Below, in pieces: positions 52,461-61,324 of a stretch of DNA of 64,000 nucleotides. This stretch comes from Prevotella sp. (lineage in GTDB: Bacteria > Bacteroidota > Bacteroidia > Bacteroidales > Bacteroidaceae): the NCBI GenBank assembly GCA_017460515.1, contig JAFUAY010000038.1, positions 1-64,000 on the forward strand. The letters run 5' to 3'. Each line of letters begins with the position of its first letter. The first letter of the stretch is position 1. The notes below the pieces were generated by a model that searched no databases, was not told where the DNA came from, and saw only the letters and a list, made by a program, of their open reading frames with translations. The position numbers and the translations under genes are program-made.

Positions 52461-53582
52461 TTATTGTTTTTTGCGGATTAGTATTCGTGAATAAGGACAT
52501 GAAGACTTTCCAGTTGTAGGGTCTGTAAACGCCAAATCGGTACGTCCTCGATAATTCTTGGTTATACCGATTTCCTTTGCAAGATCACCTGCTCCAAGAC
52601 CAATGATGTCAAACTGCTCAGGACAATATTTCTCTAAAACAGAATCAGGTACTCCCATATCACCCTGATAATCGGAGGGTATGCATTCTATCGCAGGAAT
52701 GTCAATAGCATCATAGTTATCGTAGTGTATATATCCTCGTTCCCTCAGCGTTTTATTTTTCCCGTATCGCAGATTGTCTTTCATCGTCATCAAACGCAAT
52801 GGTTCATGACGGCGCCCATGGTCAAGATTAGTAAACCATCTTACTCCATTTACCCTCCATAGAAATTGTCCATTATGAAAAAAGGCGTTTTTCTGATTCG
52901 ACATTTTGTTAGGGTCATATAAGGAAGCATCGGCTATAAAGAATGCAGCTCCACCATTAAAATACGAACTCCCCAGCCACATCTTATTATCCCTAATGAT
53001 AGGAAAAACTTCCTTATAATGTATAGCGTTGATATTCCCAATTATGAGAAATTGTTTATTAGCGCTAACAATCCAACTTAAGAACTCCCTAAACAGCGAG
53101 AATGGCGGATTTGTTACAATGATATCCGCTTCATCACGTAGTTGGCAGACCTCTTTACTGCGGAAGTCACCATCACCCTCCAAATAGTGCCACTCCAGGT
53201 CGTCAATGTCGATACGTCCATTCTGATTGGTATCGTGGGTCAGTTCAAAAATCTTTCCCTTGATGCGAGTCTTGTCAATATCGAACCCAGGGCTCTCAGT
53301 CTCAAACAGGGTAGGCTGATAGTTCTTATACTTCTTGCTCTCTACTGCATAACTCGTTGAGATGAGTCGCTTCAATCCAAGACGCTCAAAATTCTGTGCG
53401 AAGAACCGAGTGAAGTTGCTCCACTCTGGGTCATCACAGGGCAGCAGCACCGTCTTGTCACGGAATGTGTCAGGATTATACTCCAGATAGGCATTTACCT
53501 CTTTCTGAATGTCGGCATACTGCGTGTAGAATTCATCATTCTTCGCAGCCTTTGCCGCACCAAGGTTTGAATTATTGGCCAT
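52461..53582 (-). CDS. Adenine-specific DNA methyltransferase, EcoRI-like family
   Basis: 373 aa. Start [29 protein letters not shown] is distinctive of the EcoRI-methylase-like family (quoted as two parts: [29 protein letters not shown]). Catalytic motif [27 protein letters not shown] takes the place of the SAM-binding loop. Cognate of the downstream DUF262-HNH protein by position: it would mark self DNA. Codon choice is more AT-rich than in neighbouring housekeeping genes, consistent with transfer. The 47 bp to the ncRNA terminator upstream hold a hairpin at 53602-53625. Confidence 0.88.
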   Translation of the reverse strand: MANNSNLGAAKAAKNDEFYTQYADIQKEVNAYLEYNPDTFRDKTVLLPCDDPEWSNFTRFFAQNFERLGLKRLISTSYAVESKKYKNYQPTLFETESPGFDIDKTRIKGKIFELTHDTNQNGRIDIDDLEWHYLEGDGDFRSKEVCQLRDEADIIVTNPPFSLFREFLSWIVSANKQFLIIGNINAIHYKEVFPIIRDNKMWLGSSYFNGGAAFFIADASLYDPNKMSNQKNAFFHNGQFLWRVNGVRWFTNLDHGRRHEPLRLMTMKDNLRYGKNKTLRERGYIHYDNYDAIDIPAIECIPSDYQGDMGVPDSVLEKYCPEQFDIIGLGAGDLAKEIGITKNYRGRTDLAFTDPTTGKSSCPYSRILIRKKQ

Positions 53583-53629
53583 ACGTTATGCATTAGTGCG
53601 TATGCTTATCTTCGGAGATGAGTATTTAC

Positions 53630-53860
53630 AACAAAAAGCATGGACGATTTTCTCACCCATGCTCTGAGGTTGTAGGATACCCATCAAACCGGATAAGTCA
53701 CGCCCATGCATATTACACGGGCGTTTGCGACTTATTCATTCGGTTTGATTTGTTTGAAACTTCCTACATTTCAGAGCAATTCCGAATAACAGCAAACGCT
53801 TGTTAATAATACCACGATGTCGCACCGCCACCCTTCTCTCAGGGCATCATGGTGGTGTTC
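53630..53860 (-). ncRNA. Structured small RNA with own promoter and terminator, 6S-like hairpin
   Basis: About 230 nt, read on the minus strand. A full-consensus promoter precedes it and an intrinsic terminator ends it. The 5' part folds as GTCG..CACC with GGTG..CGAC (53859 down to about 53820). The main body (53768 to 53658) is a long interrupted hairpin: GCTCTGA/TCAGAGC, TAGGA/TCCTA, an open central region, ATCAAACCG/CGGTTTGAT, AATAAGTC/GACTTAT and apical CGCCCGTG/CATGGGCG. No open reading frame of note. A long rod with a central bubble is the shape of 6S RNA; homology to known 6S was not tested. Confidence 0.65.
53633..53662 (-). terminator. Terminator of the small RNA
   Basis: Stem GCATGG/CCATGC (53657-53662 with 53638-53643) and on the minus strand a TTTTT tail (53633-53637). 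Confidence 0.8.
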
Positions 53861-53865
53861 GACTG

Positions 53866-53896
53866 CAAAGGTACGAAAAGTCAGGCTCAAAACAAA
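53866..53896 (-). promoter_or_regulatory. Promoter of the small RNA
   Basis: Minus strand: TTTG (53893-53896), 19-bp spacer, TACCTTTG (53866-53873). Full consensus; transcription would start near 53860. Confidence 0.8.
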
Positions 53897-54390
53897 GAAA
53901 AGTGTTCTTTTTTTTCTGCGCAGCGATATGAAGGTGTATTCTATAGAGTTATATTGCAAAATTGCAAATTGCATTAATTTTTTTCCTAAGGACTTTGGGA
54001 AAAGAGGTTTTTATAGTAGTTATTATTATATAACCTATTGATTATTAATATATTATATAAATATTATGCCTAATATTTACTCTCTCATCTCTCCTTCACT
54101 CTGAAATAATTACTTGCAATTTTGGATCCCCAAATGATTCCTTCAACCATAACTGCTATGATGAGCGAAAGCCAAGAACGTAGGGAGTGAAAGCCAATTT
54201 CACGGGGAGCGAAATTGGCTTTCGTTCAGATGAAAGATGAAAGATGTGTTTAGAAAAGAAAGGTCGGACGCAACAAAGCGTTCTGCCTTACTTTTTGTCC
54301 AATTATTGTCCCATTATTGTTTGCGTTTGAGGTCGGGAGAAATGTTGATTTGGCTACGTTTTTGCTACGTTCTTTAAAAATTGGCGAAAT
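53897..54390. other. Non-coding AT-rich stretch
   Basis: About 490 bp without a supportable gene on either strand. 53940-54070 is very AT-rich. The only clear structures are the hairpin at 54189-54223 and a short direct repeat of GAGCGAAAGCCAA / GAGTGAAAGCCAA (54163-54199 area). It separates the small RNA from the tRNA-Arg terminator. Confidence 0.7.
54189..54223. repeat. Perfect 13-bp inverted repeat
   Basis: GAAAGCCAATTTC (54189-54201) and GAAATTGGCTTTC (54211-54223) with a 9-nt loop. No T run follows on either strand, so it is not an obvious terminator; it may be a REP-like or protein-binding hairpin. Confidence 0.75.
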
Positions 54391-54427
54391 AAAAAAATCG
54401 GAAACGCCCTGTACATCGGCATTTCCG
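54391..54427 (-). terminator. tRNA-Arg terminator
   Basis: Stem CGGAAATGCC/GGCGTTTCCG (54418-54427 with 54399-54408, one G.T pair) followed on the minus strand by ATTTTTTT (54391-54398). Confidence 0.85.
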
Positions 54428-54439
54428 AAGATGTGTGAG

Positions 54440-54513
54440 TGATCCGGTCGGGATTCGAACCCGAGACCTACTGCTTAGAAGGCAGTTGCTCTATCCAGCT
54501 GAGCTACCAGACC
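54440..54513 (-). tRNA. tRNA-Arg (anticodon TCT)
   Basis: Minus strand: acceptor GGTCTGG (54513-54507) with CCGGATC (54447-54441, two wobble pairs), D-arm TAGCTCAGCTGGATAGAGC, anticodon stem CTGCC/GGCAG-type around loop CTTCTAA, anticodon TCT (reads AGA), T-arm TCGGGTTCGAATCCCGA, discriminator A at 54440. CCA not encoded. Sits at the border of the accessory region, 3' end facing it. Confidence 0.95.
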
Positions 54514-54535
54514 ATCCTTTGCAAATTTGCGGATG

Positions 54536-54567
54536 CAAAGGTACGTATTTTTTTGGTAACTTCCAAA
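54536..54567 (-). promoter_or_regulatory. tRNA-Arg promoter
   Basis: Minus strand: TTTG (54564-54567), 20-bp spacer, TACCTTTG (54536-54543), about 23 bp before the tRNA. Confidence 0.8.
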
Positions 54568-54648
54568 TTTTCAGACAGGGAAATAGAAAAGAAACTCAAA
54601 TCTCAGGCAAATTATCAGTCTAATCTTGGACAAATCTCAGGCAAATCA

Positions 54649-55476
54649 TCAGACTTTAAACCGAATATAGGAGCGGTCATCGAACGAGTTGTTTCCTCGT
54701 GCGAAGGCTTTTGTGGCTTTGAATACTCCAATGTTCAGCGGGTCTTGTTGGCATTGCTGGCGCAGAAGTTCTTCAGAGGCTTGGAGCGTGGATTCAAGGA
54801 AGGGATAGCCATCGGAGGCGAGGATAATCTCCCAGGGCTGGAAGTCGAGCGTGAGTATCTTTACGTGTTGTTCGGCAACGGGGAATCCGTCGATGACGGC
54901 ATAGGTCTTGTTCTGTTGCTGCATGGTCTCCAGCATGTGGGGAATGATGGCTGCACGGGCGGTATCGTTGTCGAGGAAATGGTCGTGTGGCAGCGGACTG
55001 CTGTTGATGATGGCAGCGCGCTGTTCGGCCAGTTCCTGTTCATACGGCTTGGGGTTGTCATAATAGGTGAACTCAGGGGACGTGTTGCCATTGGTGGTGC
55101 TACCGATGAGACACTGGCAGTCGCCTACCATCCATATCTCGCGGCGCAACCGACTGAACACGATGCATGAGGCGGTGAGCCGCTCTTCGGGATGAACGGC
55201 GAGGCGCAACAGTTGTGACTTGCGGTAGTGACGGGCAACGGCGCGCGAGGCTTCCAGACAGAACTGATGGCAGGAGGTGTTCTTCTCCATATTGCGGATG
55301 ACCTTCGTGATGATCTGCATCGCATACCTGCCGTTGGAACTGAAAAGGCTGTAGCGGCGGTCGGTCTTGCTGGTGGAACCGTCGATGACGGCTATGAAGT
55401 CAGCGGTTACGACGATTCCGTCCTCGCTTTTCTTCTTGGGGTTTTTCGCTATGATGCTTTGCTCTTGGATTTCCAT
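54649..55476 (-). CDS. PP2C-like phosphatase-fold protein
   Basis: 275 aa from ATG 55476. The frame is open much further upstream but that part mirrors the ygiQ gene. PP2C-type pattern: SEDGIVVTADFIAVIDGSTS (Asp-Gly metal motif), a middle IWMVGDCQCLIG (GD motif) and IILASDGYPFLES (SDG motif). The expected last Asp lies in FDDRSYI at the C-terminus. It may dephosphorylate Ser/Thr proteins; the family in Bacteroidetes is uncharacterised. The chosen start overlaps the 3' end of ygiQ by 77 bp in another frame. Confidence 0.75.
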   Translation of the reverse strand: MEIQEQSIIAKNPKKKSEDGIVVTADFIAVIDGSTSKTDRRYSLFSSNGRYAMQIITKVIRNMEKNTSCHQFCLEASRAVARHYRKSQLLRLAVHPEERLTASCIVFSRLRREIWMVGDCQCLIGSTTNGNTSPEFTYYDNPKPYEQELAEQRAAIINSSPLPHDHFLDNDTARAAIIPHMLETMQQQNKTYAVIDGFPVAEQHVKILTLDFQPWEIILASDGYPFLESTLQASEELLRQQCQQDPLNIGVFKATKAFARGNNSFDDRSYIRFKV

Positions 55477-57409
55477 CGGGATAGTTGTTTCGAGTGTTTC
55501 TGCTCTCTCTGGTTGGACTGGTATTCCTCGTTGGAATAGTATTTCTTGACGGGTTAGAATAGTTGGCAGGACCAGCGTACAGTTTTGAGATGAGGTCGGT
55601 GCGACCGATGCGTCGGAGTGACTGTTCGATACCGCGGCGCTCTTCGGGCTTGTACCAGAAGAAGTACTGTCGCTGGGCCAGTTTCTCACGCGGTGTCTTG
55701 GCGCTGAACACGGGTTCAAGCGTGTAGGGGTCATAGCCCGTGTACCACGTCTCGGTGGCATTGGTCAGCGGGGTGGGGGTGAAGTCCTGCACCTGTTCCA
55801 GGTGGAAATCCAGGCTCTTCGTGATGACCGCCAGCTCGGCCATATCTTCTTCCTGGCAGCCGGGGTGTGACGATATGAAATAGGGGATGATCTGTTGGCG
55901 CAGTCCCTCCTCGCGGTTGATGCGGTCGAAGATTCGCTTGAACTCGTAGAACTGCTGGAACGATGGCTTGCGCATCAGGTAGAGCACGCGGTCGCTGGTA
56001 TGTTCGGGTGCCACCTTCAGTCGTCCGCTGACGTGATGACAGATGAGCTCGCGGGTGTAGGCCATCGCAGCCTGGTTGGAGGCTTCGTCTTTGCTGCGGT
56101 GGAGCAGCAGGTCGTAGCGCACGCCACTGCCAATATAGCTGTGCTTAATGCCTGGCAGCGCATCGACGGCGCGGTAGACATCGAGCAGACGGGAGTGGTC
56201 AGTGTTCAGGTTCGGACATATCTGCGGATGGATGCATGACGGACGGCGACATTTCTCGCAGGCATTCTTGTTCTTGCCAGCCATGCCATACATGTTGGCT
56301 GACGGTCCGCCGAGGTCGCTGAGATTGCCTTTGAAATCGGGCATCGCAATGACCTGTTTCACCTCGCGCAGGATGCTCTCCTTGGAACGACAGGTGATGA
56401 ACTTGCCCTGATGGGCCGAGATGGTACAGAAAGCACATCCACCGAAACAGCCGCGATGAATATTGACCGAGAACTTGATCATATCGTAGGCCGGTATGCG
56501 CTTGCCTTTGTACTTTGGATGGGGCTGGCGCGTGTAGGGCAGGTCGAACGATGCATCAAGCTGTTCGGTGGTCATGGGCGGGTAGGGCGGATTGACAACG
56601 ACACAAGAGGTGCGTGACGTGAGACGGGCGTCAAGTGGCTGGATGAGTCGCTGAGCGTGCATCATGTTCGACTGCTCCTCGATGTGTCGGAAGTTCTCAG
56701 CTTGCGACCGCTTGTTTTTCAGACACTCCTCATGGCTATGCAGCACGATGTCACGGTCGGTAATGCCGCCGGGGATTGCTGATGCTTCAGAGAGGTAGAC
56801 GGTCTGCGGAAGGTCGCGTATCTCACTGATGGCATCTCCGGCATCCAGTCGACGAGCCAGTTCGATGGTCACAATCTCTCCCATACCATAGGTAATCATG
56901 TCGGCTCCCGAATCGTAGAGGATGCAGCGTCGCAGTTCGTCTTGCCAGTAGTCATAGTGGGTGACGCGGCGCAATGAAGCCTCGATACCGCCCAGGACGA
57001 CAGGCACATCGGGATAGAGCTGCTTGAGAATCTTGGTGTAGACGATGGTGGGATATTCAGGACGGAGATCATGCCGGCCATCGGGCGAATAGGCATCTTC
57101 AGAGCGCAGTCGACGGGCAGCGGTGTACTTGTTCACCATGGAGTCCATGCAGCCAGGGGCAACACCAAAGAACAGACGCGGGCGCCCCAGCTTCTTGAAG
57201 TCGCGGAAGTCGCCGTGCCAGTCGGGTTGCGGAACAATAGCTACACGAAAGCCCTGAGCCTCCAGCGTTCGACCGATGACGGCAGCACCAAACGAAGGAT
57301 GGTCGACATAGGCATCGGCTGAGAAGAGAATCACGTCGACCTCATCCCAACCGCGCAGTTCCAGCTCTTTCTTGGTGGTAGGCAGAAAATCAGTTAGCCT
57401 ATACTCCAT
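55400..57409 (-). CDS. ygiQ: YgiQ family radical SAM protein (UPF0313)
   Basis: 669 aa. N-terminal B12-binding-like part (1-270: FLPTTKKELELRGWDEVDV, PVVLGGIEASLRRVTHYDYW) and the radical SAM domain with cluster motif RGCFGGCAFCTISAHQG (Cys-x3-Cys-x2-Cys), an extra Cys set CEKCRRPSCIHPQICPNL, and KVAPEHTSDRVLYLM. The last 70 residues are a low-complexity Asn/Thr/Arg/Pro repeat ending in a basic tail. Reaction unknown for the family. The upstream small gene overlaps its start by 1 bp, so translation is coupled. Confidence 0.93.
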   Translation of the reverse strand: MEYRLTDFLPTTKKELELRGWDEVDVILFSADAYVDHPSFGAAVIGRTLEAQGFRVAIVPQPDWHGDFRDFKKLGRPRLFFGVAPGCMDSMVNKYTAARRLRSEDAYSPDGRHDLRPEYPTIVYTKILKQLYPDVPVVLGGIEASLRRVTHYDYWQDELRRCILYDSGADMITYGMGEIVTIELARRLDAGDAISEIRDLPQTVYLSEASAIPGGITDRDIVLHSHEECLKNKRSQAENFRHIEEQSNMMHAQRLIQPLDARLTSRTSCVVVNPPYPPMTTEQLDASFDLPYTRQPHPKYKGKRIPAYDMIKFSVNIHRGCFGGCAFCTISAHQGKFITCRSKESILREVKQVIAMPDFKGNLSDLGGPSANMYGMAGKNKNACEKCRRPSCIHPQICPNLNTDHSRLLDVYRAVDALPGIKHSYIGSGVRYDLLLHRSKDEASNQAAMAYTRELICHHVSGRLKVAPEHTSDRVLYLMRKPSFQQFYEFKRIFDRINREEGLRQQIIPYFISSHPGCQEEDMAELAVITKSLDFHLEQVQDFTPTPLTNATETWYTGYDPYTLEPVFSAKTPREKLAQRQYFFWYKPEERRGIEQSLRRIGRTDLISKLYAGPANYSNPSRNTIPTRNTSPTRESRNTRNNYPDGNPRAKHHSEKPQEEKRGRNRRNR

Positions 57410-57774
57410 TATGCTTCGCTATCGGTCTCTTGTGACAGTCCCTCTTGTTCGCTCTGAGCGGTTTTCTCCTTCCAGTTGATGTAGAGCAATATGAGCTGCT
57501 GAAGTCCGAAGGCCTTCATGTTCTGATGGTAGATGACGTCAAGACAGAGGTCCATCAGGGCTTTATCGGCAGAGATGCTCTTCTCGTCGGCTGTGGGGGT
57601 CGACTCCAGCAGGGAGCGCACGTTCAGCTTCAGCTTGTCGAGCACCGTCTCGTCGACGATACCGTTCGAGTCAATCAGGTCGCGGAACAGCTGGTAGTTG
57701 TCAATCGTTTGCAGATGCTCATCAGAGATACTGATGCTACGGGTGCCAGAGGCGTTGGATTGAATTTTATACAT
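57409..57774 (-). CDS. Conserved small protein of unknown function
   Basis: 121 aa, acidic, soluble, no signal peptide. Mostly helical with a Leu-rich centre (LDKLKLNVRSLLEST) and LCLDVIYHQNMKAFGLQQLI near the C-terminus. I do not recognise a family. Stop and ygiQ start overlap as TAATG, so it is very likely co-translated with ygiQ. Confidence 0.6.
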   Translation of the reverse strand: MYKIQSNASGTRSISISDEHLQTIDNYQLFRDLIDSNGIVDETVLDKLKLNVRSLLESTPTADEKSISADKALMDLCLDVIYHQNMKAFGLQQLILLYINWKEKTAQSEQEGLSQETDSEA

Positions 57775-57853
57775 AGTTGTGATGTTTGATTTTTATTCGT
57801 AGTTGATGATATTCGGATGATTTCGCAGTTGAAGAGGTCTTTGTTCTTGGAAA

Positions 57854-60421
57854 CTATTTCAACAGGAAGTTCAGGATGCCCGTCATGATTGACGTGCGTT
57901 TCTGTTCACTCTTGATGCACTCCCAGGGAAAGCCCATAACAAACGAACGGTAGTCGCTGCCTTTGTAGGCAATGGCGGCACTCGTCCCGTTGGCATAGAG
58001 CATGGCACAGAACGCCCCGTCGCCAGCAGGCATGAGCACATCGCAGCGGGTGGCTGCATAGTGCCGCTCGTTGAGCTGATGGTAGAACTCGGTGGTAGTG
58101 CCAAGTCCTTTCACGTTCTCGTCGGTCTCGCGATAGTAACCTTCATGCTGGCTTTTCAGTACTTGGTTCAGGAAGCGGGTCTCCTCGACGGTGGTCAGGT
58201 CACTACCCACATAGGCTCCACTCACGAGCAGGCGTCCGCCTTGAGCAGTAAACTGGGCGATAGCTTGTCGCATGTCGCTGGTGAACGATTTGTAGGAGAG
58301 CAGGCTGTGGCCGTCGTCACGTTCCAGTCCCAGCGCCACGTCAATCATGTTGTATTTGTAGAGTGACATGCGGGCGAGTGCTTCTGAAGAACAGCTGACG
58401 ATGTTATACTTGCCTGCCCGATGGATAGCCTGGGCATGTGTGCGGACGTAGTTGAAGTCGTTGCCGCCAATGAACTGCCCAGCCAGTTCTCTGGAGGTAT
58501 AGCCTAAGCCTGTAGTGTCCTCAATACCGATGCGGTCGAGGTTGAAACTGCGCTGCCGGCCCAAGAAGCCGCAGGTGCGTCCGAACGAAACGCCGGGGTC
58601 CTCATCGATATCGAAGCCGTTCTCAGTCAGAGCGGGTGAAGACAGCCGATGGAAGCCGTCGACAATGAGGATGTTCTGGTTCTTTTCACCTGTATAACAG
58701 GCAGAGAGCACCTGTGTGGGGAAGCTCTGTCCGCCCTTGTTGACAGCTGCCACCTTGAAGTGGACGAGTGCCCCCTTGCGCAGACGGGTGGTTACGGCTG
58801 TACCGTTGACTACGAAGCCGTTGTCGAAGTCGCCGTTGCCCTCTGCTATATATAATATATAAGAGGTGGGGGCTGCTGACGGTTCCTGCGGATCGGAGGT
58901 CGGCGTCCAGCTGATAAGCAGTTCGCCATTGCCTTTCTCGGTGAACTCAATGCGGAAGTTATGGGGCGTCAGCGGTGTTACCACGCAGTCCTGTCCGTGC
59001 TTGCGGGTGATATAGCGTAACAGTGTCTTGTAGATGGAACGGGCCATCGTGAAACGGAAGTTCGGATCGAGCCCGTACTTCATGTCGTTGAAGTTCTGAT
59101 GCGACAGTGTCTCCAGGATGGCTGAGGGCACGATGGGGATACGTGTCTCGGAGTAGTTGCGGTCATAGACCTCGCGCGACTCCCAGGTACGGAAACGCGC
59201 CTTGATGTCGGCAGTAGTATTGTCGAGCAGTTCGGAAGCCAGTTCCTTTGACATCTCTCGCGAACAACCGGCAGCCAGGACTGAGTCGCCCCGCTTCGTA
59301 GTACAGATGGTCAGCGAACCGAAGATGCCTTCGCCTTTGGGCTTGTTGTAGCCAGCATCGCTATGAACGGCCAGTGCCAGTTCGATAGGAACTTTACGTC
59401 CGAAAGAGTCGGGCGCATAGACAGAACCTCCGCAGAGCTCGTTGAGCATGAGCGAACGGGTGTTGATATCATCGGCATAGTCGTTCTCACCCTCCTTGGA
59501 GGAATAGACCTTATATGGCATTCCGGCCCATTGGGCAAAGTAACGGGCACCTTCCAGACAGCGGGGCATTCCGCTCACCTCGCCGCCGCGCTCAATATTT
59601 CCCATACCGCCACCGAAACGAACGGCATCGGTAGTCACCACACCCTCGTGCTGACTGTCGTTGCTGACCACCACACGGTTGAACTCATTATTACCGGCAT
59701 CAAAGTTGAACGTGCCCAGATAGACCCATGTGGAACCGCCCATACGCTGGTTGACGCGGAACTCAGTCTTCTGTCCTTGGTGATAGACCGTGTAATGCGC
59801 ATCGGGAACACTCTGTGGCAGTGTCTGATAACTGACATAGACCGCATAGCGACCCTCTTCGGGAATGGCGGGCTGATAGCTGGCTTCTGCCGGTTTGCCG
59901 CGCTTGGTGGCTGAAACCATGCGAACCGTTCCTTCCACGAAAGGATTCTCGCCATCAAGATAATGGCCAGCATGGAGGGCAAAGCCCTTGCGCTCAGCTG
60001 CCGACCAGTCTTCACTTCCGTCTTTCTCGCTGAAGCCTTCCGAGGGATGGTCGTTGTCGACAATCACCTCATGGCGCTGCCAGTCGCGTTCGCGGGGCGA
60101 GAACACCACGGCACCGGCGTTCTCCAGCATTGGCATCAGGTAAGGAACCACAATGGTCTGTGTGAACAGGTCTTCACAGGTGGTATAGAGTGGTGGTCGC
60201 TGCCAGCGCCAGCGTTCACGGTTCAGGTCGTAGAAGAAACCGTGAGAAGCCCAGAGTGCGATGTGGCGTCCATCAAGTCCTTGGGTAATGGAGTAGGGGC
60301 GCGAAACATTCTTCACCCAGGGGTCACCGTGATAATCAATGTCTGCCCAAGTGGTTGGCTGAGCAGACATGATGAGAGGTAGCAGCAAAGTAAGGAGTGC
60401 AGAGAGCAAGTAGTTTTTCAT
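57854..60421 (-). CDS. Secreted peptidoglycan amidase-like protein with golvesin and fibronectin-type domains
   Basis: 855 aa, signal peptide 1-20. Order: N-terminal Amidase_3-like segment (GRHIALWASHGFFYD), golvesin/xanthan-lyase C-terminal-like beta domain (about 150-270, GRYAVYVSYQTLPQS, TWVYLGTFNF), rest of the Zn-amidase (about 285-490; LALAVHSDAGYN and SAILETLSHQNFNDM with the His and Glu ligands), fibronectin-III-like domain (about 500-595), and a Rossmann-like C-terminal part (about 600-855). This composite is typical of Bacteroidetes proteins often labelled xanthan lyase; the visible catalytic pattern favours N-acetylmuramoyl-L-alanine amidase. Confidence 0.8.
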   Translation of the reverse strand: MKNYLLSALLTLLLPLIMSAQPTTWADIDYHGDPWVKNVSRPYSITQGLDGRHIALWASHGFFYDLNRERWRWQRPPLYTTCEDLFTQTIVVPYLMPMLENAGAVVFSPRERDWQRHEVIVDNDHPSEGFSEKDGSEDWSAAERKGFALHAGHYLDGENPFVEGTVRMVSATKRGKPAEASYQPAIPEEGRYAVYVSYQTLPQSVPDAHYTVYHQGQKTEFRVNQRMGGSTWVYLGTFNFDAGNNEFNRVVVSNDSQHEGVVTTDAVRFGGGMGNIERGGEVSGMPRCLEGARYFAQWAGMPYKVYSSKEGENDYADDINTRSLMLNELCGGSVYAPDSFGRKVPIELALAVHSDAGYNKPKGEGIFGSLTICTTKRGDSVLAAGCSREMSKELASELLDNTTADIKARFRTWESREVYDRNYSETRIPIVPSAILETLSHQNFNDMKYGLDPNFRFTMARSIYKTLLRYITRKHGQDCVVTPLTPHNFRIEFTEKGNGELLISWTPTSDPQEPSAAPTSYILYIAEGNGDFDNGFVVNGTAVTTRLRKGALVHFKVAAVNKGGQSFPTQVLSACYTGEKNQNILIVDGFHRLSSPALTENGFDIDEDPGVSFGRTCGFLGRQRSFNLDRIGIEDTTGLGYTSRELAGQFIGGNDFNYVRTHAQAIHRAGKYNIVSCSSEALARMSLYKYNMIDVALGLERDDGHSLLSYKSFTSDMRQAIAQFTAQGGRLLVSGAYVGSDLTTVEETRFLNQVLKSQHEGYYRETDENVKGLGTTTEFYHQLNERHYAATRCDVLMPAGDGAFCAMLYANGTSAAIAYKGSDYRSFVMGFPWECIKSEQKRTSIMTGILNFLLK

Positions 60422-60978
60422 TCGTGAATGTCGCCAATGGTAAAGTTCTCAGGACGCTTGCCCTTGAAATCCTTGAAATACAACTTAATCTCTCGCATAT
60501 CTGCCTCGACATCTCCACTGGGGATGATGGTCTTCGTGCATTGTATCAGCTTGCGCTCATAGTCAACACCATAGAGAAGAATGGGAATCTGGGCTCCTTG
60601 TGCAATGAAGTAGAATCCCTTCTTCCATTCTTCAACTCGTTTGCGGGTGCCTTCGGGGGTGATGCAAAGATGGAACCGCTCCGACTCGCGGGCTGTCTGA
60701 GCCATCGCATCGGTCATGCGTGTATGCTTCTGGCGGTAGACGGGAATGCCCCCCATGCGGCGGAACAATATCCCCAAGGGCCAGAAGAACCATTCTTTCT
60801 TCATCATGAAGTTAGAGCCCAACCCTTCGGCTGAGTTATACAGCTGACCGATGATGAAGTCCCAGTTGCTGGTATGAGGGGCCAGACAGATAATATATTT
60901 ATCGGGATGGTTCTCGGTTACTACTGTCTTCCATCCCATGCGTTTATACAAGAGCCATGTACAAAAATTCTTCCACAT
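60418..60978 (-). CDS. 1-acyl-glycerol-3-phosphate acyltransferase family protein (PlsC-like)
   Basis: 186 aa. Acyltransferase block I APHTSNWDF (His-x4-Asp), block III ITPEGTRKRVEEWKKGF, and block IV-like IPILLYGVDY. Shorter than housekeeping PlsC (about 240 aa) and without a clear N-terminal membrane anchor, so it may be a paralogue acting on another lipid. Its TGA overlaps the amidase ATG by 4 bp (ATGA), giving translational coupling of a lipid and a cell-wall enzyme. Confidence 0.85.
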   Translation of the reverse strand: MWKNFCTWLLYKRMGWKTVVTENHPDKYIICLAPHTSNWDFIIGQLYNSAEGLGSNFMMKKEWFFWPLGILFRRMGGIPVYRQKHTRMTDAMAQTARESERFHLCITPEGTRKRVEEWKKGFYFIAQGAQIPILLYGVDYERKLIQCTKTIIPSGDVEADMREIKLYFKDFKGKRPENFTIGDIHE

Positions 60979-61028
60979 AATTCAATAAGTTTTGTCAGCC
61001 TGAATATGAGATATCCTAAGCCCGATAC

Positions 61029-61298
61029 TTATAAATTGTTGATTTGGTCAATAAACTCACTGGCCTGAGCTGTAAATTTCTCGCGCAGGTCTTTGTAATA
61101 CTGTTTGGCAGGCATACCAGGCTCAGGGTGAGACACGCGACTGGTAAAGTCGGACTGCATCTTGATGATGGAGAACAAAAGAGCCTCGGCGTTATCCTTT
61201 TGCGCCTTGTTGCCGTAGAGCGATGCGGCTACACATTCTGTGAACATCTCCTCACAGATAATGTTGATTGCGTGCTTGAGTGATTTTTTATTAGCCAT
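61029..61298 (-). CDS. Conserved small helical protein of unknown function
   Basis: 89 aa from ATG 61298 (MANKKSLKHAINIICEEMF); the upstream in-frame ATG at 61367 would place the promoter inside the gene. Contains CVAASLYG and RVSHPEPGMPAKQYYKDL, a signature I associate with a widely conserved Bacteroidetes protein without assigned role. Soluble and helical. The -7 promoter element is at 61325-61332. Confidence 0.7.
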   Translation of the reverse strand: MANKKSLKHAINIICEEMFTECVAASLYGNKAQKDNAEALLFSIIKMQSDFTSRVSHPEPGMPAKQYYKDLREKFTAQASEFIDQINNL

Positions 61299-61324
61299 GA
61301 TGTCATTATTTGTTGTTTGAATGC

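Noticed and set aside
53602..53625. Riboswitch or second small RNA ahead of the EcoRI-like methyltransferase
   Set aside because: Only one imperfect 9-bp hairpin; no conserved aptamer pattern recognised.
54270..54400. Remnant of a tyrosine integrase upstream of tRNA-Arg
   Set aside because: A short open frame on the minus strand (reading VAKSTFLPTSNANN) recalls integrase N-termini loosely, but it is about 35 codons with no conserved residue I can name.
54440..54513. tRNA-Arg as integration site of a genomic island (att duplication)
   Set aside because: The 3' end of the tRNA is not repeated anywhere I could find between 49 and 54 kb, and no integrase gene is present.
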